In this document: in pieces, positions 38,030 through 46,866 of the stretch
Layout: each line of letters opens with the position of its first letter
Numbering within the stretch: the first letter of the stretch is position 1
From: Desmonostoc muscorum LEGE 12446
GTDB lineage: Bacteria > Cyanobacteriota > Cyanobacteriia > Cyanobacteriales > Nostocaceae
NCBI RefSeq assembly: GCF_015207005.2
Contig: NZ_JADEXS020000001.1
Span: 2,356,001-2,420,000 of the forward strand
Length of the DNA stretch: 64,000 nucleotides
Reading direction: 5' to 3'
Notes under the pieces: model-generated
The model's database searches: none
Seen by the model: only the letters and a program-made list of their open reading frames with translations
What the model was told of the DNA's origin: nothing
Position numbers and translations under genes: made by a program

Positions 38030-38804
38030 AAATTTTAAATTTGGTGTGGTGTTTCACCGGTTATTCATTCGCCAGTCTAGAGAATACCCAACTAAATTAT
38101 GACCAAATAATTACTAATTCGTAATTCGTAATGGGCTTCGCCCCGCTGCGCTAACGTAATTCGTAATTAGTTGGAGTCATAGCCCCCACTAAATATGCAG
38201 ATTTAGTGGTCTACAATCAGTGGTGGGTTCAAGCCCCCACTGATTGTAACTACGAATTACGAATTATCAATTACGAATTATGTTGACGCCTTAGTGGAGC
38301 GTTTCCGGCTTTGTTCCTGACTCCTGAATTCTCTTTGTACTATAAAATACGTTTGTAGGGGCGTACATCTGTGCGCCCCTACAAAGAACTAATTTGTTAC
38401 AAATATTTTTGTAACATGTATTCCGAAATAAAACTTTGCCGATTACTTAATTGACTTTCCTGAATTTCTGCATTTGCCAAAAAACAAGCAACTCAAAGAT
38501 TCTAAATTTTGATTTTGTACTTACTTATATGTAGTAGTATCAGGGAGAGTTAGAAAACTTACCCAGAGACCATACATTTGGTAGTTTTGGACAAAACTCC
38601 GAGTTTATTAGGGTGTAAAGGTTTACTTCCCAAATAAAAATGCTTAGCTCTAGATATTTCACCGATTCTCCACACCTTGACAAAGATGGTGAAAAGGCGA
38701 GAGTTCGATTCTAGACGGGAGTGATATCAAAGTGCAAGATATCAGCTAAGTAGATCCTGGTTGCCTGCTGAGCAAAGAAACAGAAAATTCAGTTGCCTCA
38801 ATTT
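38030..38804. repeat. 775-base intergenic region with stacked palindromic repeats
   Basis: From about 38112 to 38385 it holds TAATTCGTAATTCGTA and its inverse (CTACGAATTACGAATTA), and between them two hairpins: CCACTAAAT/ATTTAGTGG and CAATCAGTGG/CCACTGATTG. A GTAGGGGCG...CGCCCCTAC hairpin (about 38355-38383) follows, related to the MITEs at 9.75 and 48.6 kb. The rest (38400-38804) is AT-rich with no gene. A GAGAGTTCGATTCTAG word near 38698 looks tRNA-like but no cloverleaf forms. Confidence 0.65.
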
Positions 38805-39050
38805 CTAGTCGTCGTAAACTCGGCATTCAATCGCGTCTGGATTATCATCACAATACTGTTCAAAAGAGTTTTTTGGCTTGCTTTGGCGCTGGTGAGAAGC
38901 TTCGGCTTGCAATTCTTCTACTGCATCCCAAGCAGCAGCACACTCTGGTGAGTTGCTACCGTTGATATCACAGACAGTACGTGCTTGTTCGACTTCTTCT
39001 TGGATTTTTTCTTGGATGTCGGCCTTTGCTGTTTCTTGAATGTTGGTCAT
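38805..39050 (-). CDS. cp12: CP12, redox regulator of the Calvin cycle
   Basis: An 81-aa intrinsically flexible protein that links GAPDH and phosphoribulokinase into an inactive complex in the dark. Both disulfide-forming Cys pairs are present: Cys27/Cys37 (N-terminal, TVCDINGSNSPEC) and Cys67/Cys76 (C-terminal, YCDDNPDAIEC). The core motif AWDAVEELQAEASH is intact, so both the PRK-binding and GAPDH-binding loops should work. The gene is transcribed leftward, divergent from the FIST gene across about 250 bases that must hold both promoters. Confidence 0.96.
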   Translation of the reverse strand: MTNIQETAKADIQEKIQEEVEQARTVCDINGSNSPECAAAWDAVEELQAEASHQRQSKPKNSFEQYCDDNPDAIECRVYDD

Positions 39051-39298
39051 TGTTTTAGTCTCGTTGTGTGTTGTTAGTACTAGTATAGAAAAACTTCAAA
39101 AATGGTAGTTTTTGGTTTGATTACTAACCATTTTAACCACTTGGCTGATAATTAAGTTAGTGTTGGAGTCTATTGATTTCTAACCAATACAGCAAACTGC
39201 CACATGTATAATGCATCCACCTTTATTTTTTAAGATTTTATGGAATCAGTACTATAGATAGACAATCATACAATATATTTAGATGCATGTATTAGGGA

Positions 39299-40660
39299 AT
39301 GACAACCCCAGCTTCCTGGGATGGTGAATACAAACAACTGGGGTCAACTCTTGTAGGATGCAATTCTTTTCAAAATGAAAAATCAAAAACTACTAGCCTA
39401 AAAAGCAGAAGAAGCCCAAAACTCATGGCAGACCAAATGCAATGGGCAAACGCCCTATCAACCCATCATTCATTGGAAGCAGCAGTTACAGATGTGGTAC
39501 AACGAGCTGTCTCGTCGTTAACAGCACCTGCGGATTTAGGGCTGGTCTTCATTTCGTCTGCTTTTACGAGTGAGTATTCTCGACTATTACCTTTGTTGGC
39601 TGAAAAACTTTCTGTGCGTGTGCTAATTGGCTGTAGTGGTGGAGGTGTAATTGGCACAACAGTTAGCGGAGAAACCCAAGAACTGGAAGCTGAACCAGCT
39701 ATCAGTCTGACTTTAGCGCATCTTCCAGGGGTGGAGATTCAGGTATTTCATGTTGTTGCTGAAGAATTACCTGACTTGGACAGTTCACCTGATGCTTGGC
39801 TTGATTTGGTTGGTGTACCACCCTTCCCCACACCCCAGTTCATTTTGCTGTCTAGTTCCTTTGCCTCTGGAATCAACGATTTGTTGCAGGGGCTGGATTT
39901 TGCTTATCCAGGATCGGTAATAGTGGGGGGACAGGCTAGTGGTGGGGGTATGGGTGGTCGTGTTGCCCTATTTTGTAAGGATGACTACGGCGATTTGGGT
40001 CAAAGCTTGTATCGTGAGGGGACTATTGGCATAGCTTTGACTGGCAATATTGTTTTGGAAACCATTGTCGCCCAAGGATGCCGACCCATTGGCAAACCGT
40101 TGCAAGTCACAAAAGCCGATCGCAATATTATTCTAGAGTTAGATGAGCAAGTACCTTTAGTAGTATTGCGAGATTTGATTGCCAGTCTCAGCGAAGAGGA
40201 ACGGACTTTAGCACAACACTCTTTGTTCGTAGGTGTGGCAATGGATGAATTTAAGCTAGCTTTACAACAGGGAGACTTTTTAATTCGCGGTATTCTTGGT
40301 GTAGATCCTACAGCAGGAGCGATCGCAATTGGCGATCGCGTTCGTCCCGGTCAAAGGCTGCAATTCCACCTCCGCGATGCTGAAGCCTCCGCCGAAGATT
40401 TAGAATTACTCCTCCAAAGCTATCAAGACCAACGAAACTCCGAACCCTCTGCCGTAGCTGCTTTGATGTTTGCCTGTCTGGGAAGAGGTGAAGGACTGTA
40501 TGGTAAACCAAATTTTGATTCCGAACTATTTAGGCGCTACCTCAGTGACATTCCTGTAGGCGGCTTTTTCTGTGGCGGTGAAATCGGCCCTGTTGGTGGC
40601 AGAACCTTCTTACACGCCTATACTTCAGCATTTGGAATTTGTCGGCAAAATCAGTTGTGA
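39299..40660 (+). CDS. FIST domain sensor protein
   Basis: A 453-aa protein with FIST N-terminal and C-terminal domains, a sensory module thought to bind small ligands such as amino acids. Visible landmarks are VLIGCSGGGVIGTT, SLTLAHLPGVEIQVFHV, GSVIVGGQASGGG, and C-terminal LMFACLGRGEGLYG and GGFFCGGEIGPVGG. No kinase or cyclase domain is attached, so it would act alone or with a partner. The first 42 residues look unrelated to the domain; an alternative start is the ATG at 39425 (MADQMQWANAL), which matches the usual family N-terminus better. Confidence 0.88.
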   Translation: MTTPASWDGEYKQLGSTLVGCNSFQNEKSKTTSLKSRRSPKLMADQMQWANALSTHHSLEAAVTDVVQRAVSSLTAPADLGLVFISSAFTSEYSRLLPLLAEKLSVRVLIGCSGGGVIGTTVSGETQELEAEPAISLTLAHLPGVEIQVFHVVAEELPDLDSSPDAWLDLVGVPPFPTPQFILLSSSFASGINDLLQGLDFAYPGSVIVGGQASGGGMGGRVALFCKDDYGDLGQSLYREGTIGIALTGNIVLETIVAQGCRPIGKPLQVTKADRNIILELDEQVPLVVLRDLIASLSEEERTLAQHSLFVGVAMDEFKLALQQGDFLIRGILGVDPTAGAIAIGDRVRPGQRLQFHLRDAEASAEDLELLLQSYQDQRNSEPSAVAALMFACLGRGEGLYGKPNFDSELFRRYLSDIPVGGFFCGGEIGPVGGRTFLHAYTSAFGICRQNQL

Positions 40661-40758
40661 GTGGGGAGTGGGGAGTGGGGAGTGGGGAGTGGGGACGCGG
40701 GGACGCGGGGAAAACCAATTCCCAATCCCCAATCTAAAATCTAAAATCTAAAATCCAA
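40659..40758. repeat. GTGGGGA tandem repeat and AATCTAAA repeats
   Basis: About five GTGGGGA units, then GGGGACGC units, then AAAATCTAAAATCTAAAATC. It lies in the gap between the convergent FIST and phosphoesterase genes. Confidence 0.85.
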
Positions 40759-40764
40759 AATTGC

Positions 40765-41886
40765 CTAACCCAGCAACAGTGTACTGTTATTATCAATCAA
40801 GGTCAGAGTTCCACCAGTGGTGATACCTGAGTTTGGCTGTGATGCACTATATGTTTGAATGTAGTGCCGCACTTCTAGCGGAAAATGAGGGTAGTCTAAC
40901 ATGGCATCGCCATCGGCAATAGTTGCCCAGAAGTCACGCAGACCAGGAGCTAATTCTTTTGCCTGTGATAATGGTAAGTTTAAGGGAGAGTTAGTTAGTA
41001 GTTTGATTAAAAATGGGAAAGAGCGATCGCCCATCCACTGCCGTGATGACTGCTGCAAGTCTGGAAACTCCGGCACTGACTCTACCCTATGGGATAAAAT
41101 TTGCAACCATTCCCCACCTTGGTTATCTCGATGAAACTCCAGCACCCGATAAGGGTGAGGATAACTAACTAAAGAACCAGTGGTAATATCATATACTCCG
41201 TCTGAGTAGGCAACATCCTGAACGTGCAAATGCCCGGTAAACACTAGTTTTACTCCGTAGCGCTTGAGCAATTGCAACAATTCTGCTGAATTTGCCAACA
41301 TATAGCGATTTGCCAGGGGGTGACGCGATTGATTGGGCAAATGCTCAACCACATTATGATGCACCATCACCAAAATTAATTCATCAGCAGACGCCGCCAG
41401 CACTTCTTCTAACCAGCGTAGCTGTTTGCTATCCAAACATCCGACCTGCTCACCTTGGTCATTAAAGAAGTTAGAATTCAGTCCAATGAGTTTCACTCCA
41501 GGTAGCAACTGACGAATGTAGTAAATCTGTTGTGGATCTTCATAGCCACACTTAGTGTAATAGTAGGGAAAATCAGCAAAAGCGATTGATTGCTGGTCAG
41601 CCAACACTACAGGAACGTCATGATTGCCAGGAACAACATAGACGGGAAAAGGTAGCTGGGCTAAGCGCTGTTGCAACCAAGCGTGATTTTCTGGTTCGCC
41701 GTGCTGGGTTAAATCTCCTGGTAACAACAGGAAATCTAAATCGAGTTGTGTTAAATGTTCTAGTACACTTTCAAAAGCCGAGATACTGACTTCCACGAGA
41801 TGAAACCGACTAGGATGATTCCAGATTGTGTGGGGAAGTGCTAGGTGTAAGTCACTGACTACCGCAAAGCGAAAATTGAGAGTCAT
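40765..41886 (-). CDS. Calcineurin-like metallophosphoesterase
   Basis: A 373-aa dinuclear-metal phosphoesterase. All core motifs are in order: VSDLHLA (residues 10-16), LPGDLTQHG (about 56-64), GNHDVP, VMVHHNVVEH and TGHLHVQD. The layout resembles CpdA-like cyclic-nucleotide phosphodiesterases, but substrate specificity cannot be assigned from sequence. The C-terminal 100 residues form an extra part without a known motif. It is a single gene. Confidence 0.9.
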   Translation of the reverse strand: MTLNFRFAVVSDLHLALPHTIWNHPSRFHLVEVSISAFESVLEHLTQLDLDFLLLPGDLTQHGEPENHAWLQQRLAQLPFPVYVVPGNHDVPVVLADQQSIAFADFPYYYTKCGYEDPQQIYYIRQLLPGVKLIGLNSNFFNDQGEQVGCLDSKQLRWLEEVLAASADELILVMVHHNVVEHLPNQSRHPLANRYMLANSAELLQLLKRYGVKLVFTGHLHVQDVAYSDGVYDITTGSLVSYPHPYRVLEFHRDNQGGEWLQILSHRVESVPEFPDLQQSSRQWMGDRSFPFLIKLLTNSPLNLPLSQAKELAPGLRDFWATIADGDAMLDYPHFPLEVRHYIQTYSASQPNSGITTGGTLTLIDNNSTLLLG

Positions 41887-42086
41887 CGATTTAGGAAAAT
41901 GTTAAAAGTAGGAGCTAAAACAAGTCTTTTCCAAAAAGTATAACCCTTACTTTATATTCCTGCTCAGGAGTGCGATCGCTTAACATTTGTATACATTCAG
42001 CATCAATTACACGCTATAGTAACAATTGACTTCAAGACTTATGAGATGCATTAAATCTGCAAAAATCAAAAAAATTTGATTACTAA

Positions 42087-42126
42087 AAATTACGAATTAC
42101 GAATTACGAATTACGAATTACGAATT
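42087..42126. repeat. ACGAATT heptanucleotide tandem repeat
   Basis: Five to six consecutive ACGAATT units end about 20 bases before the trmB start. The AAGGAG ribosome-binding site directly follows the repeat. Confidence 0.9.
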
Positions 42127-42146
42127 ACAAATAAGGAGAATAAACT

Positions 42147-42794
42147 TTGGCCGCAGTCCGAGTCCGCCAACATGTTAATCCACTTGCCCAAAAGTATCAA
42201 ACACCAGTAAGTCCTCTTGACTGGGAGAAAGTTTATGCAAAGCCAAATCAATCACTACATCTAGATATTGGCTGCGCTAAGGGACAGTTTTTGTTGAATA
42301 TGGCCAAGATAGAACCAAACTGGAATTTTCTCGGCTTGGAAATTCGGGAACCGCTCGTGGTGGAGGCGAATAAGTTGCGTTCTAAGTTAGGTTTCACAAA
42401 CCTGCACTACTTATTTTGTAATGTGAATAATTCCTTGGAATCGCTGTTATCTTCCCTGCCTCCAGGAAGTTTACAACGGGTGACAATTCAATTTCCCGAT
42501 CCTTGGTTTAAAACCCGCCATGCTAAACGTCGTGTAGTCCAACCAGAACTGGTGGCAGAATTAGCTAATTATCTTGCGGTTGGGGGAGTTGTATTTCTGC
42601 AATCAGATATGGAATTTGTCGCCGTGGAAATGCGCGATCGCTTTGCAGCTCATCCAGCTTATGAGAAAATTGGTACAGGAGAATGGCTGCCTGAAAATCC
42701 CCTACCAGTCCCCACAGAACGGGAAATATATACTCAAAACAAGGGTGAACCTGTTTATCGAGCTTTGTTTGAAAAGATCAGAAATTCAGATTAG
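42147..42794 (+). CDS. trmB: tRNA (guanine-N7)-methyltransferase
   Basis: A 215-aa SAM-dependent enzyme that makes m7G46 in the variable loop of tRNAs. The SAM motif is LDIGCAKGQFLL (about residue 41), with FLGLEIREPLV next, then the catalytic/tRNA-binding QFPDPWFKTRHAKRRVV. It uses a TTG start, supported by AAGGAG 10 bases upstream and by the family N-terminus RVRQHVNPLAQKYQ. The length is normal for TrmB. It is the last housekeeping gene before the RiPP locus. Confidence 0.95.
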   Translation: MAAVRVRQHVNPLAQKYQTPVSPLDWEKVYAKPNQSLHLDIGCAKGQFLLNMAKIEPNWNFLGLEIREPLVVEANKLRSKLGFTNLHYLFCNVNNSLESLLSSLPPGSLQRVTIQFPDPWFKTRHAKRRVVQPELVAELANYLAVGGVVFLQSDMEFVAVEMRDRFAAHPAYEKIGTGEWLPENPLPVPTEREIYTQNKGEPVYRALFEKIRNSD

Positions 42795-43237
42795 TACACT
42801 GTGGTACAAGCTAGTTTAGCAGAGCTAGCTGTGCCAACCTACAAATTGCTATACCTCATGTAATTGGGAACTGCTATAGTACTTATAGACTTAAGTCTTA
42901 CTTGCGATCTTGTAGTTAGACATTGCCCAGAGATTGGGAAAACTTTTGGGACTTAAATGTTTTATTAAGGGTCAAAAAATTAATAAAATATCTTCTAATA
43001 ACTGCCGTAAAAGTTTTTGAATAGATTAATTTATAGATATCTAAGCTATAGAATGAAATACTTTTGATTAAAAGCTGTCGATTTATTATTTGGTGACATA
43101 AAAGTTTTATTTCTGTCTAGTCGAAAATTTATAAAACATAGTTAAATCATTTGGCTGATGCCTAGAATATAGACAGATTGGTGAATTACATTAATTTGTA
43201 ATTAAGCCTATATCTTATATTTCTGAGGAAAAGCACA
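42795..43237. other. Intergenic region before the RiPP locus
   Basis: About 440 AT-rich bases with no convincing gene. The promoter for the first precursor gene is expected here. ATTTCTGAGGAAAAGCACA supplies the ribosome-binding site (GAGGA) before the ATG at 43238. Confidence 0.55.
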
Positions 43238-43474
43238 ATGGAAAGCAAAAATTCAAATATTCGATTGGAAATTAACAATCTAATTGATGACGCTGTTAAT
43301 AATGCAGTAGCACGACGGAACTTAGGTGAGGATTCAGAAGATGTTTTGCTAAGTCTGTCTGATGAAGAAACGACAAACGTTGCAGGTGGTCTTGCAAGTG
43401 CTTCTCTTGTGAGATTCCCGATTATTTGTGGATTGATTGCACTACCACAGATCGAGAAAACATCGTTTTATTAA
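43238..43474 (+). CDS. RiPP precursor peptide A (double-glycine leader)
   Basis: A 78-aa peptide. The leader of about 51 residues ends LSDEETTNVAGG, a double-glycine site of the sort cut by C39 peptidases. The core LASASLVRFPIICGLIALPQ... (27 residues) has Ser, Thr and one Cys. The leader shares a pattern with precursor B at 44078: LI-x2-AV-x-NA-x-ARRN, then LSxxExxN-x2-GG. It is not a Nif11 or nitrile-hydratase-type leader by eye. Leader similarity, small size and the adjacent kinase/HopA1 genes make it a likely substrate of them; that is inference. Confidence 0.8.
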   Translation: MESKNSNIRLEINNLIDDAVNNAVARRNLGEDSEDVLLSLSDEETTNVAGGLASASLVRFPIICGLIALPQIEKTSFY

Positions 43475-43601
43475 ATTAGCAATCAATATTAAACTCTTGC
43501 ACATTTAATTTGCTTATTTAGGTTGATGAAGAAGAGTTTGACGAGAAACTAGCTGTAAATCTCCATCAGCTTAAAAATAAAATTCACTATAGGTTTAATT
43601 T

Positions 43602-44039
43602 ATGGAAGACATCGCTACAGAAAAGACTACACTTTGTCCTAGTGCCAGACCAGAATGGCAGGACAGCGTTGTTTTCGGCGTCATCAGTGGCACAGTCACA
43701 GAACCCCGCGTAGCTTATCTCAAGCAGCCACAACCCGTCACAGATGAACTGATAGCAAAAGCTAGTCCAGTGACACCCACTGAGATTTTTCGGACGGCGG
43801 CACCCTGTGCAACCAAGAGTTGCCAACATTTTGATGGCAAAGATTGTCGTCTGGCAATGCGAGTTGTAGAAAACTTGCCAAAGGTAGTAGAGGAACTGCC
43901 ACCTTGTTCCATACGCCGAGACTGCCAATGGTGGCAGCAGGAAGGCAAGGCAGCTTGTATGCGTTGTCCACAAGTGATTACAGATAATTACAACGCCTCT
44001 GAATTACTAGTGAAAGTAGCCACACCAACTGTTAGTTAA
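43602..44039 (+). CDS. Cys-rich 145-aa protein in the RiPP locus
   Basis: I do not recognise a named family. A soluble protein with eight Cys, arranged APCATKSC, then GKDC, PPCSIRRDC and ACMRC, a spacing that could bind iron-sulfur or zinc. The first 60 residues are Ser/Thr/Pro-rich and the C-terminus is plain. It sits between two precursor genes on the same strand, and the following precursor starts 38 bases later, so they are probably one operon. Possible roles are a maturation partner or a redox/metal protein; none can be shown here. The frames seen on the opposite strand are shadows. Confidence 0.7.
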   Translation: MEDIATEKTTLCPSARPEWQDSVVFGVISGTVTEPRVAYLKQPQPVTDELIAKASPVTPTEIFRTAAPCATKSCQHFDGKDCRLAMRVVENLPKVVEELPPCSIRRDCQWWQQEGKAACMRCPQVITDNYNASELLVKVATPTVS

Positions 44040-44077
44040 ACAAAACCAGAAAGTTTATTTAAGTTAAGGAGAAAATC

Positions 44078-44302
44078 ATGTCAATGAACATTCATCAGAA
44101 ACATCTCACAAATCAAATTGAAATTAGCAACTTGATTGAAGAAGCAGTTGTGAATGCATCTGCCAGACGAAACCAAGTTTTAGATACACAAGAGGTACTG
44201 TCAGAATTATCTGAAGACGAACAGAAAAACATTACGGGTGGTGGAGTAGCAAGAGATGTGATAGATACAATAATTCGCATTGGTGGCTATCTACTGGGTT
44301 AG
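44078..44302 (+). CDS. RiPP precursor peptide B (double-glycine leader)
   Basis: A 74-aa peptide. The leader resembles precursor A (LIEEAVVNASARRN, then LSEDEQKNITGG). The core after GG is GVARDVIDTIIRIGGYLLG, an amphipathic stretch with a single Thr and no Cys or Ser. With no Cys it cannot form a lanthionine, so dehydration of that Thr or no modification are the options. AAGGAG lies 6 bases before the ATG. Next on the strand is the kinase gene. Confidence 0.8.
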   Translation: MSMNIHQKHLTNQIEISNLIEEAVVNASARRNQVLDTQEVLSELSEDEQKNITGGGVARDVIDTIIRIGGYLLG

Positions 44303-44478
44303 TGCTGCTGCACGTAATTCGTAAGTTCTATACCGCAGACATTTGATTAATTTGTAATGGATATTTTAGTGATATCGTGCAGTACTAGTTTTCAGAATCC
44401 TTGCGGAAACAGCTTGTGGTAGTAACTCAACTACCACAGCTTTCTCTAGATCAAAATTGGGTGATACATTTAAAGCTT

Positions 44479-45639
44479 ATGACATTTATTTTAAACTCTC
44501 ATAACGTTGTTGATTATTTAGTTGAACAAGACCTATGTCAGCAGTCTGATAAACTACTGATTACAGTGGAACCAATTGCAGCGAAAAATTTTAATTTATT
44601 AATAAATTTACCAGGCGATCGCAAACTTCTAATCAAGCAAGAACGACATAATCAACAAGGCCAAGCAACTGGTGAATTTTTCGGCGAGTGGCGAATTCAA
44701 GAATTATTCCAACGATTTGCGAATTTAGCACACCATCGCCCATTTTTGCCAGAAGTATTGCATTTTGATGCGGAAAATTCCATTATTATTTTCACATACC
44801 TAGATGACTATCGAGATTTAATAGATTTCTACACCAAAGAAAATAGCTTTTCTCCAGAAATTGCTACGGCGATCGGCAAGTTTATAGCGACTATTCATCG
44901 TGATACTTTCAACAATCAAGAGTATAATAATTTCTTTTCTGCAAACGCAAATAATCTCATAGTTAATCAGATATCGTATTTGATTGAGAAATTAGAAAGG
45001 ATAGAGCCAGAGGTTTTTGGTTTAGTGCCTAATGATGGTTTAAAATTCTTTGCACTGTATCAAAGATATGATAGTTTAGGAAAGGCGATCGCCGAATTGG
45101 GTAATGCTGTAATTCCTTGTTGTCTAACCCACAATGATCTCAAACTAAATAATATTCTCCTGCAAAAAGATTGGCAAAATTCAAGCAATAATATTATACG
45201 CCTAATTGATTGGGAACGCTCTAATTGGGGAGATCCAGCTTTTGATTTAGGCATACTTATCAGCAGCTATGTACAAATCTGGTTAAATAGCTTAGTTATT
45301 AGTAATTCTTTAAGTATTGAAGAATCTTTGCGTTTAGCAATAACGCCTTTAGAAAAACTTCAGCCTTCAATTGGTAGATTAACCCAAACTTACTTAAACA
45401 CTTTTCCCGAAATTATAGAACACCGTCCAGATTTTTTGCTGCGGGTAGTGCAATTTGTAGGTTTTGCCTTAATTCAACACATTCAAGCTGTAATTCAGTA
45501 TCAAAAGTCTTTTGGAAACACAGAGATTGCCATGCTTCAGGTTGCGAAAACATTATTATGTCGTCCTGAAGAATCAATACCAACAATTTTTGGTAGTGCA
45601 GCTGTTGAATTAACTCGCCTTCATGCTTCTGTTGCTTAA
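44479..45639 (+). CDS. APH-fold phosphotransferase, candidate RiPP Ser/Thr kinase
   Basis: A protein of 386 aa from the ATG at 44479; the frame opens upstream with a TTG at 44401 but that N-terminus looks unrelated. The aminoglycoside-phosphotransferase-like fold shows the catalytic loop CCLTHNDLKLNNILL, then LIDWERSNWGDPAFDLG (metal-binding Asp), and an N-terminal Lys in RKLLIKQER. In class V lanthipeptide and thioamitide pathways an APH-fold enzyme phosphorylates Ser/Thr and a HopA1-family partner eliminates the phosphate. The next gene is HopA1-family, so this pairing supports that role. Antibiotic resistance is an unlikely alternative. Confidence 0.85.
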   Translation: MTFILNSHNVVDYLVEQDLCQQSDKLLITVEPIAAKNFNLLINLPGDRKLLIKQERHNQQGQATGEFFGEWRIQELFQRFANLAHHRPFLPEVLHFDAENSIIIFTYLDDYRDLIDFYTKENSFSPEIATAIGKFIATIHRDTFNNQEYNNFFSANANNLIVNQISYLIEKLERIEPEVFGLVPNDGLKFFALYQRYDSLGKAIAELGNAVIPCCLTHNDLKLNNILLQKDWQNSSNNIIRLIDWERSNWGDPAFDLGILISSYVQIWLNSLVISNSLSIEESLRLAITPLEKLQPSIGRLTQTYLNTFPEIIEHRPDFLLRVVQFVGFALIQHIQAVIQYQKSFGNTEIAMLQVAKTLLCRPEESIPTIFGSAAVELTRLHASVA

Positions 45640-45661
45640 TATATTTTGTCACCACTCAACT

Positions 45662-46771
45662 ATGATGTCATTATTAAATTCTACTCAATCACAGCCCTTA
45701 ACTGGACGATTCCCGGAAGTTTTAGAAGATATTGTTCACAACATTGAGATTCGATCTGATTTCTCAATTCGTCATCCAGATTACAAACCCTTGGAATTAC
45801 CATCAGAAGCGGTTAGTCGTTTCCAGAAAATTCCCAAGCAGATGCAGCAGAAATATTTAACTCTGCAACTACGGAGTTTTCTATATGGTATTTATTACAA
45901 CGGTTCAATGCGAAGTGCCCTAGCACTCGATGGAGAGGAAAAGAGTTTACCCCTTGATTTGGAGAATAATACCGTCTTAGGGGTAGATGTAGGATTTTAT
46001 CAGCGATTACATGAAAGTAATTATGGAGAGGGATATTTTGACCCTAATTGGTCTGTTGTCAGAAAAGAACCTGATGACACTTTAGTAGTAAATAAGAGTG
46101 GTTTAAGACTATATGTTCAGCCAGATAAGCATCTTCAAACTATCGATAAACCAGCCGTAGTTGGTGATAATATCTCTATTAAAATGCCCAAAAATCGGGT
46201 ACAAAATGGGTTTTATATGGCGGTTAGTAATGTAGGTTTCAATCATATTGAGGACACAAATAATCACTTTGAAACAGTGCGAATCTATTTCAATATAACT
46301 CCTGAAGGTGCTGTTGCAGTCATGAGTCATCTGACACAACAGTTGAATAGGTTAGCGATTCCTTTCAGTTTTAAGGTCTTGTACAATCCTAAGGAATACC
46401 AACGCTATGATTCCGGAGTGCTTTACTTTCATAAGAGAGACTATGAACTAGTTAAGCAAGTTTTAAAAACTCTTTATCAAGAATATCAATCAATTTTTAA
46501 AGCAGAAATTCCTCTATTCACCAAACATCTAGCACCTGGATTAGGGTTAGCAGAAGAACCAGACCAAAAGTATGGTAATCAGGAAAGTTTTGGCATGAAT
46601 CGCTGTCAAATTGTGGCAAATGGTTTGCTGACAGCTTGGAATCAAAGTGATGACTCACCACAGGAACGAAAACGAGCTATCCTTGATAAGTTTTCTCTTT
46701 TAGACATCAGCTTAGATCGTATATACTTGAATTCTAAGTCTCAAGATATTTACGAAGTTTTTGATATATAG
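45662..46771 (+). CDS. HopA1-family protein, candidate RiPP phospho-Ser/Thr lyase
   Basis: A 369-aa soluble protein. I chose the ATG at 45662 (the second ATG at 45665 is equally possible) because the frame's earlier Met lies inside the preceding gene. HopA1 family traits are the N-terminal helical part (MQQKYLTLQLRSFLYGIYYNG), the middle beta-rich part (NGFYMAVSNVGF), and the C-terminal CQIVANGLLTAW. HopA1-like partners of APH-fold kinases act as lyases in class V lanthipeptide synthesis. The last codons and stop coincide with a relic of a MITE end (TATAGGACTCATATTT). Confidence 0.82.
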   Translation: MMSLLNSTQSQPLTGRFPEVLEDIVHNIEIRSDFSIRHPDYKPLELPSEAVSRFQKIPKQMQQKYLTLQLRSFLYGIYYNGSMRSALALDGEEKSLPLDLENNTVLGVDVGFYQRLHESNYGEGYFDPNWSVVRKEPDDTLVVNKSGLRLYVQPDKHLQTIDKPAVVGDNISIKMPKNRVQNGFYMAVSNVGFNHIEDTNNHFETVRIYFNITPEGAVAVMSHLTQQLNRLAIPFSFKVLYNPKEYQRYDSGVLYFHKRDYELVKQVLKTLYQEYQSIFKAEIPLFTKHLAPGLGLAEEPDQKYGNQESFGMNRCQIVANGLLTAWNQSDDSPQERKRAILDKFSLLDISLDRIYLNSKSQDIYEVFDI

Positions 46772-46834
46772 GACTCATATTTTATTGTTTAAAAAATTCG
46801 TGAGACTATACAATTTATATTTGATTTTTGTCCT

Positions 46835-46866
46835 CAGTTCAAGATAATTCTTGGACTGATTTTTTA
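46835..46866 (+). terminator. Terminator after the kinase/HopA1 operon
   Basis: Stem CAGTTCAAGA/TCTTGGACTG has a 4-nt loop and is followed by ATTTTTTA. It lies 63 bases after the HopA1-family stop and separates this operon from the precursor array. Confidence 0.85.

Noticed and set aside
38660..38760. tRNA-like words (GAGTTCGATTC) in the intergenic region
   Set aside because: No acceptor or anticodon stem can be formed around it.
43587..43973. Reverse frames across the Cys-rich RiPP-locus gene
   Set aside because: The forward frame has a ribosome site, operon context and a patterned Cys layout; the reverse frames have none.
44479..45639. Antibiotic-resistance reading of the APH-fold gene
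   Set aside because: Its direct partner is a HopA1-family gene beside GG-leader peptides; the pairing fits peptide dehydration much better.
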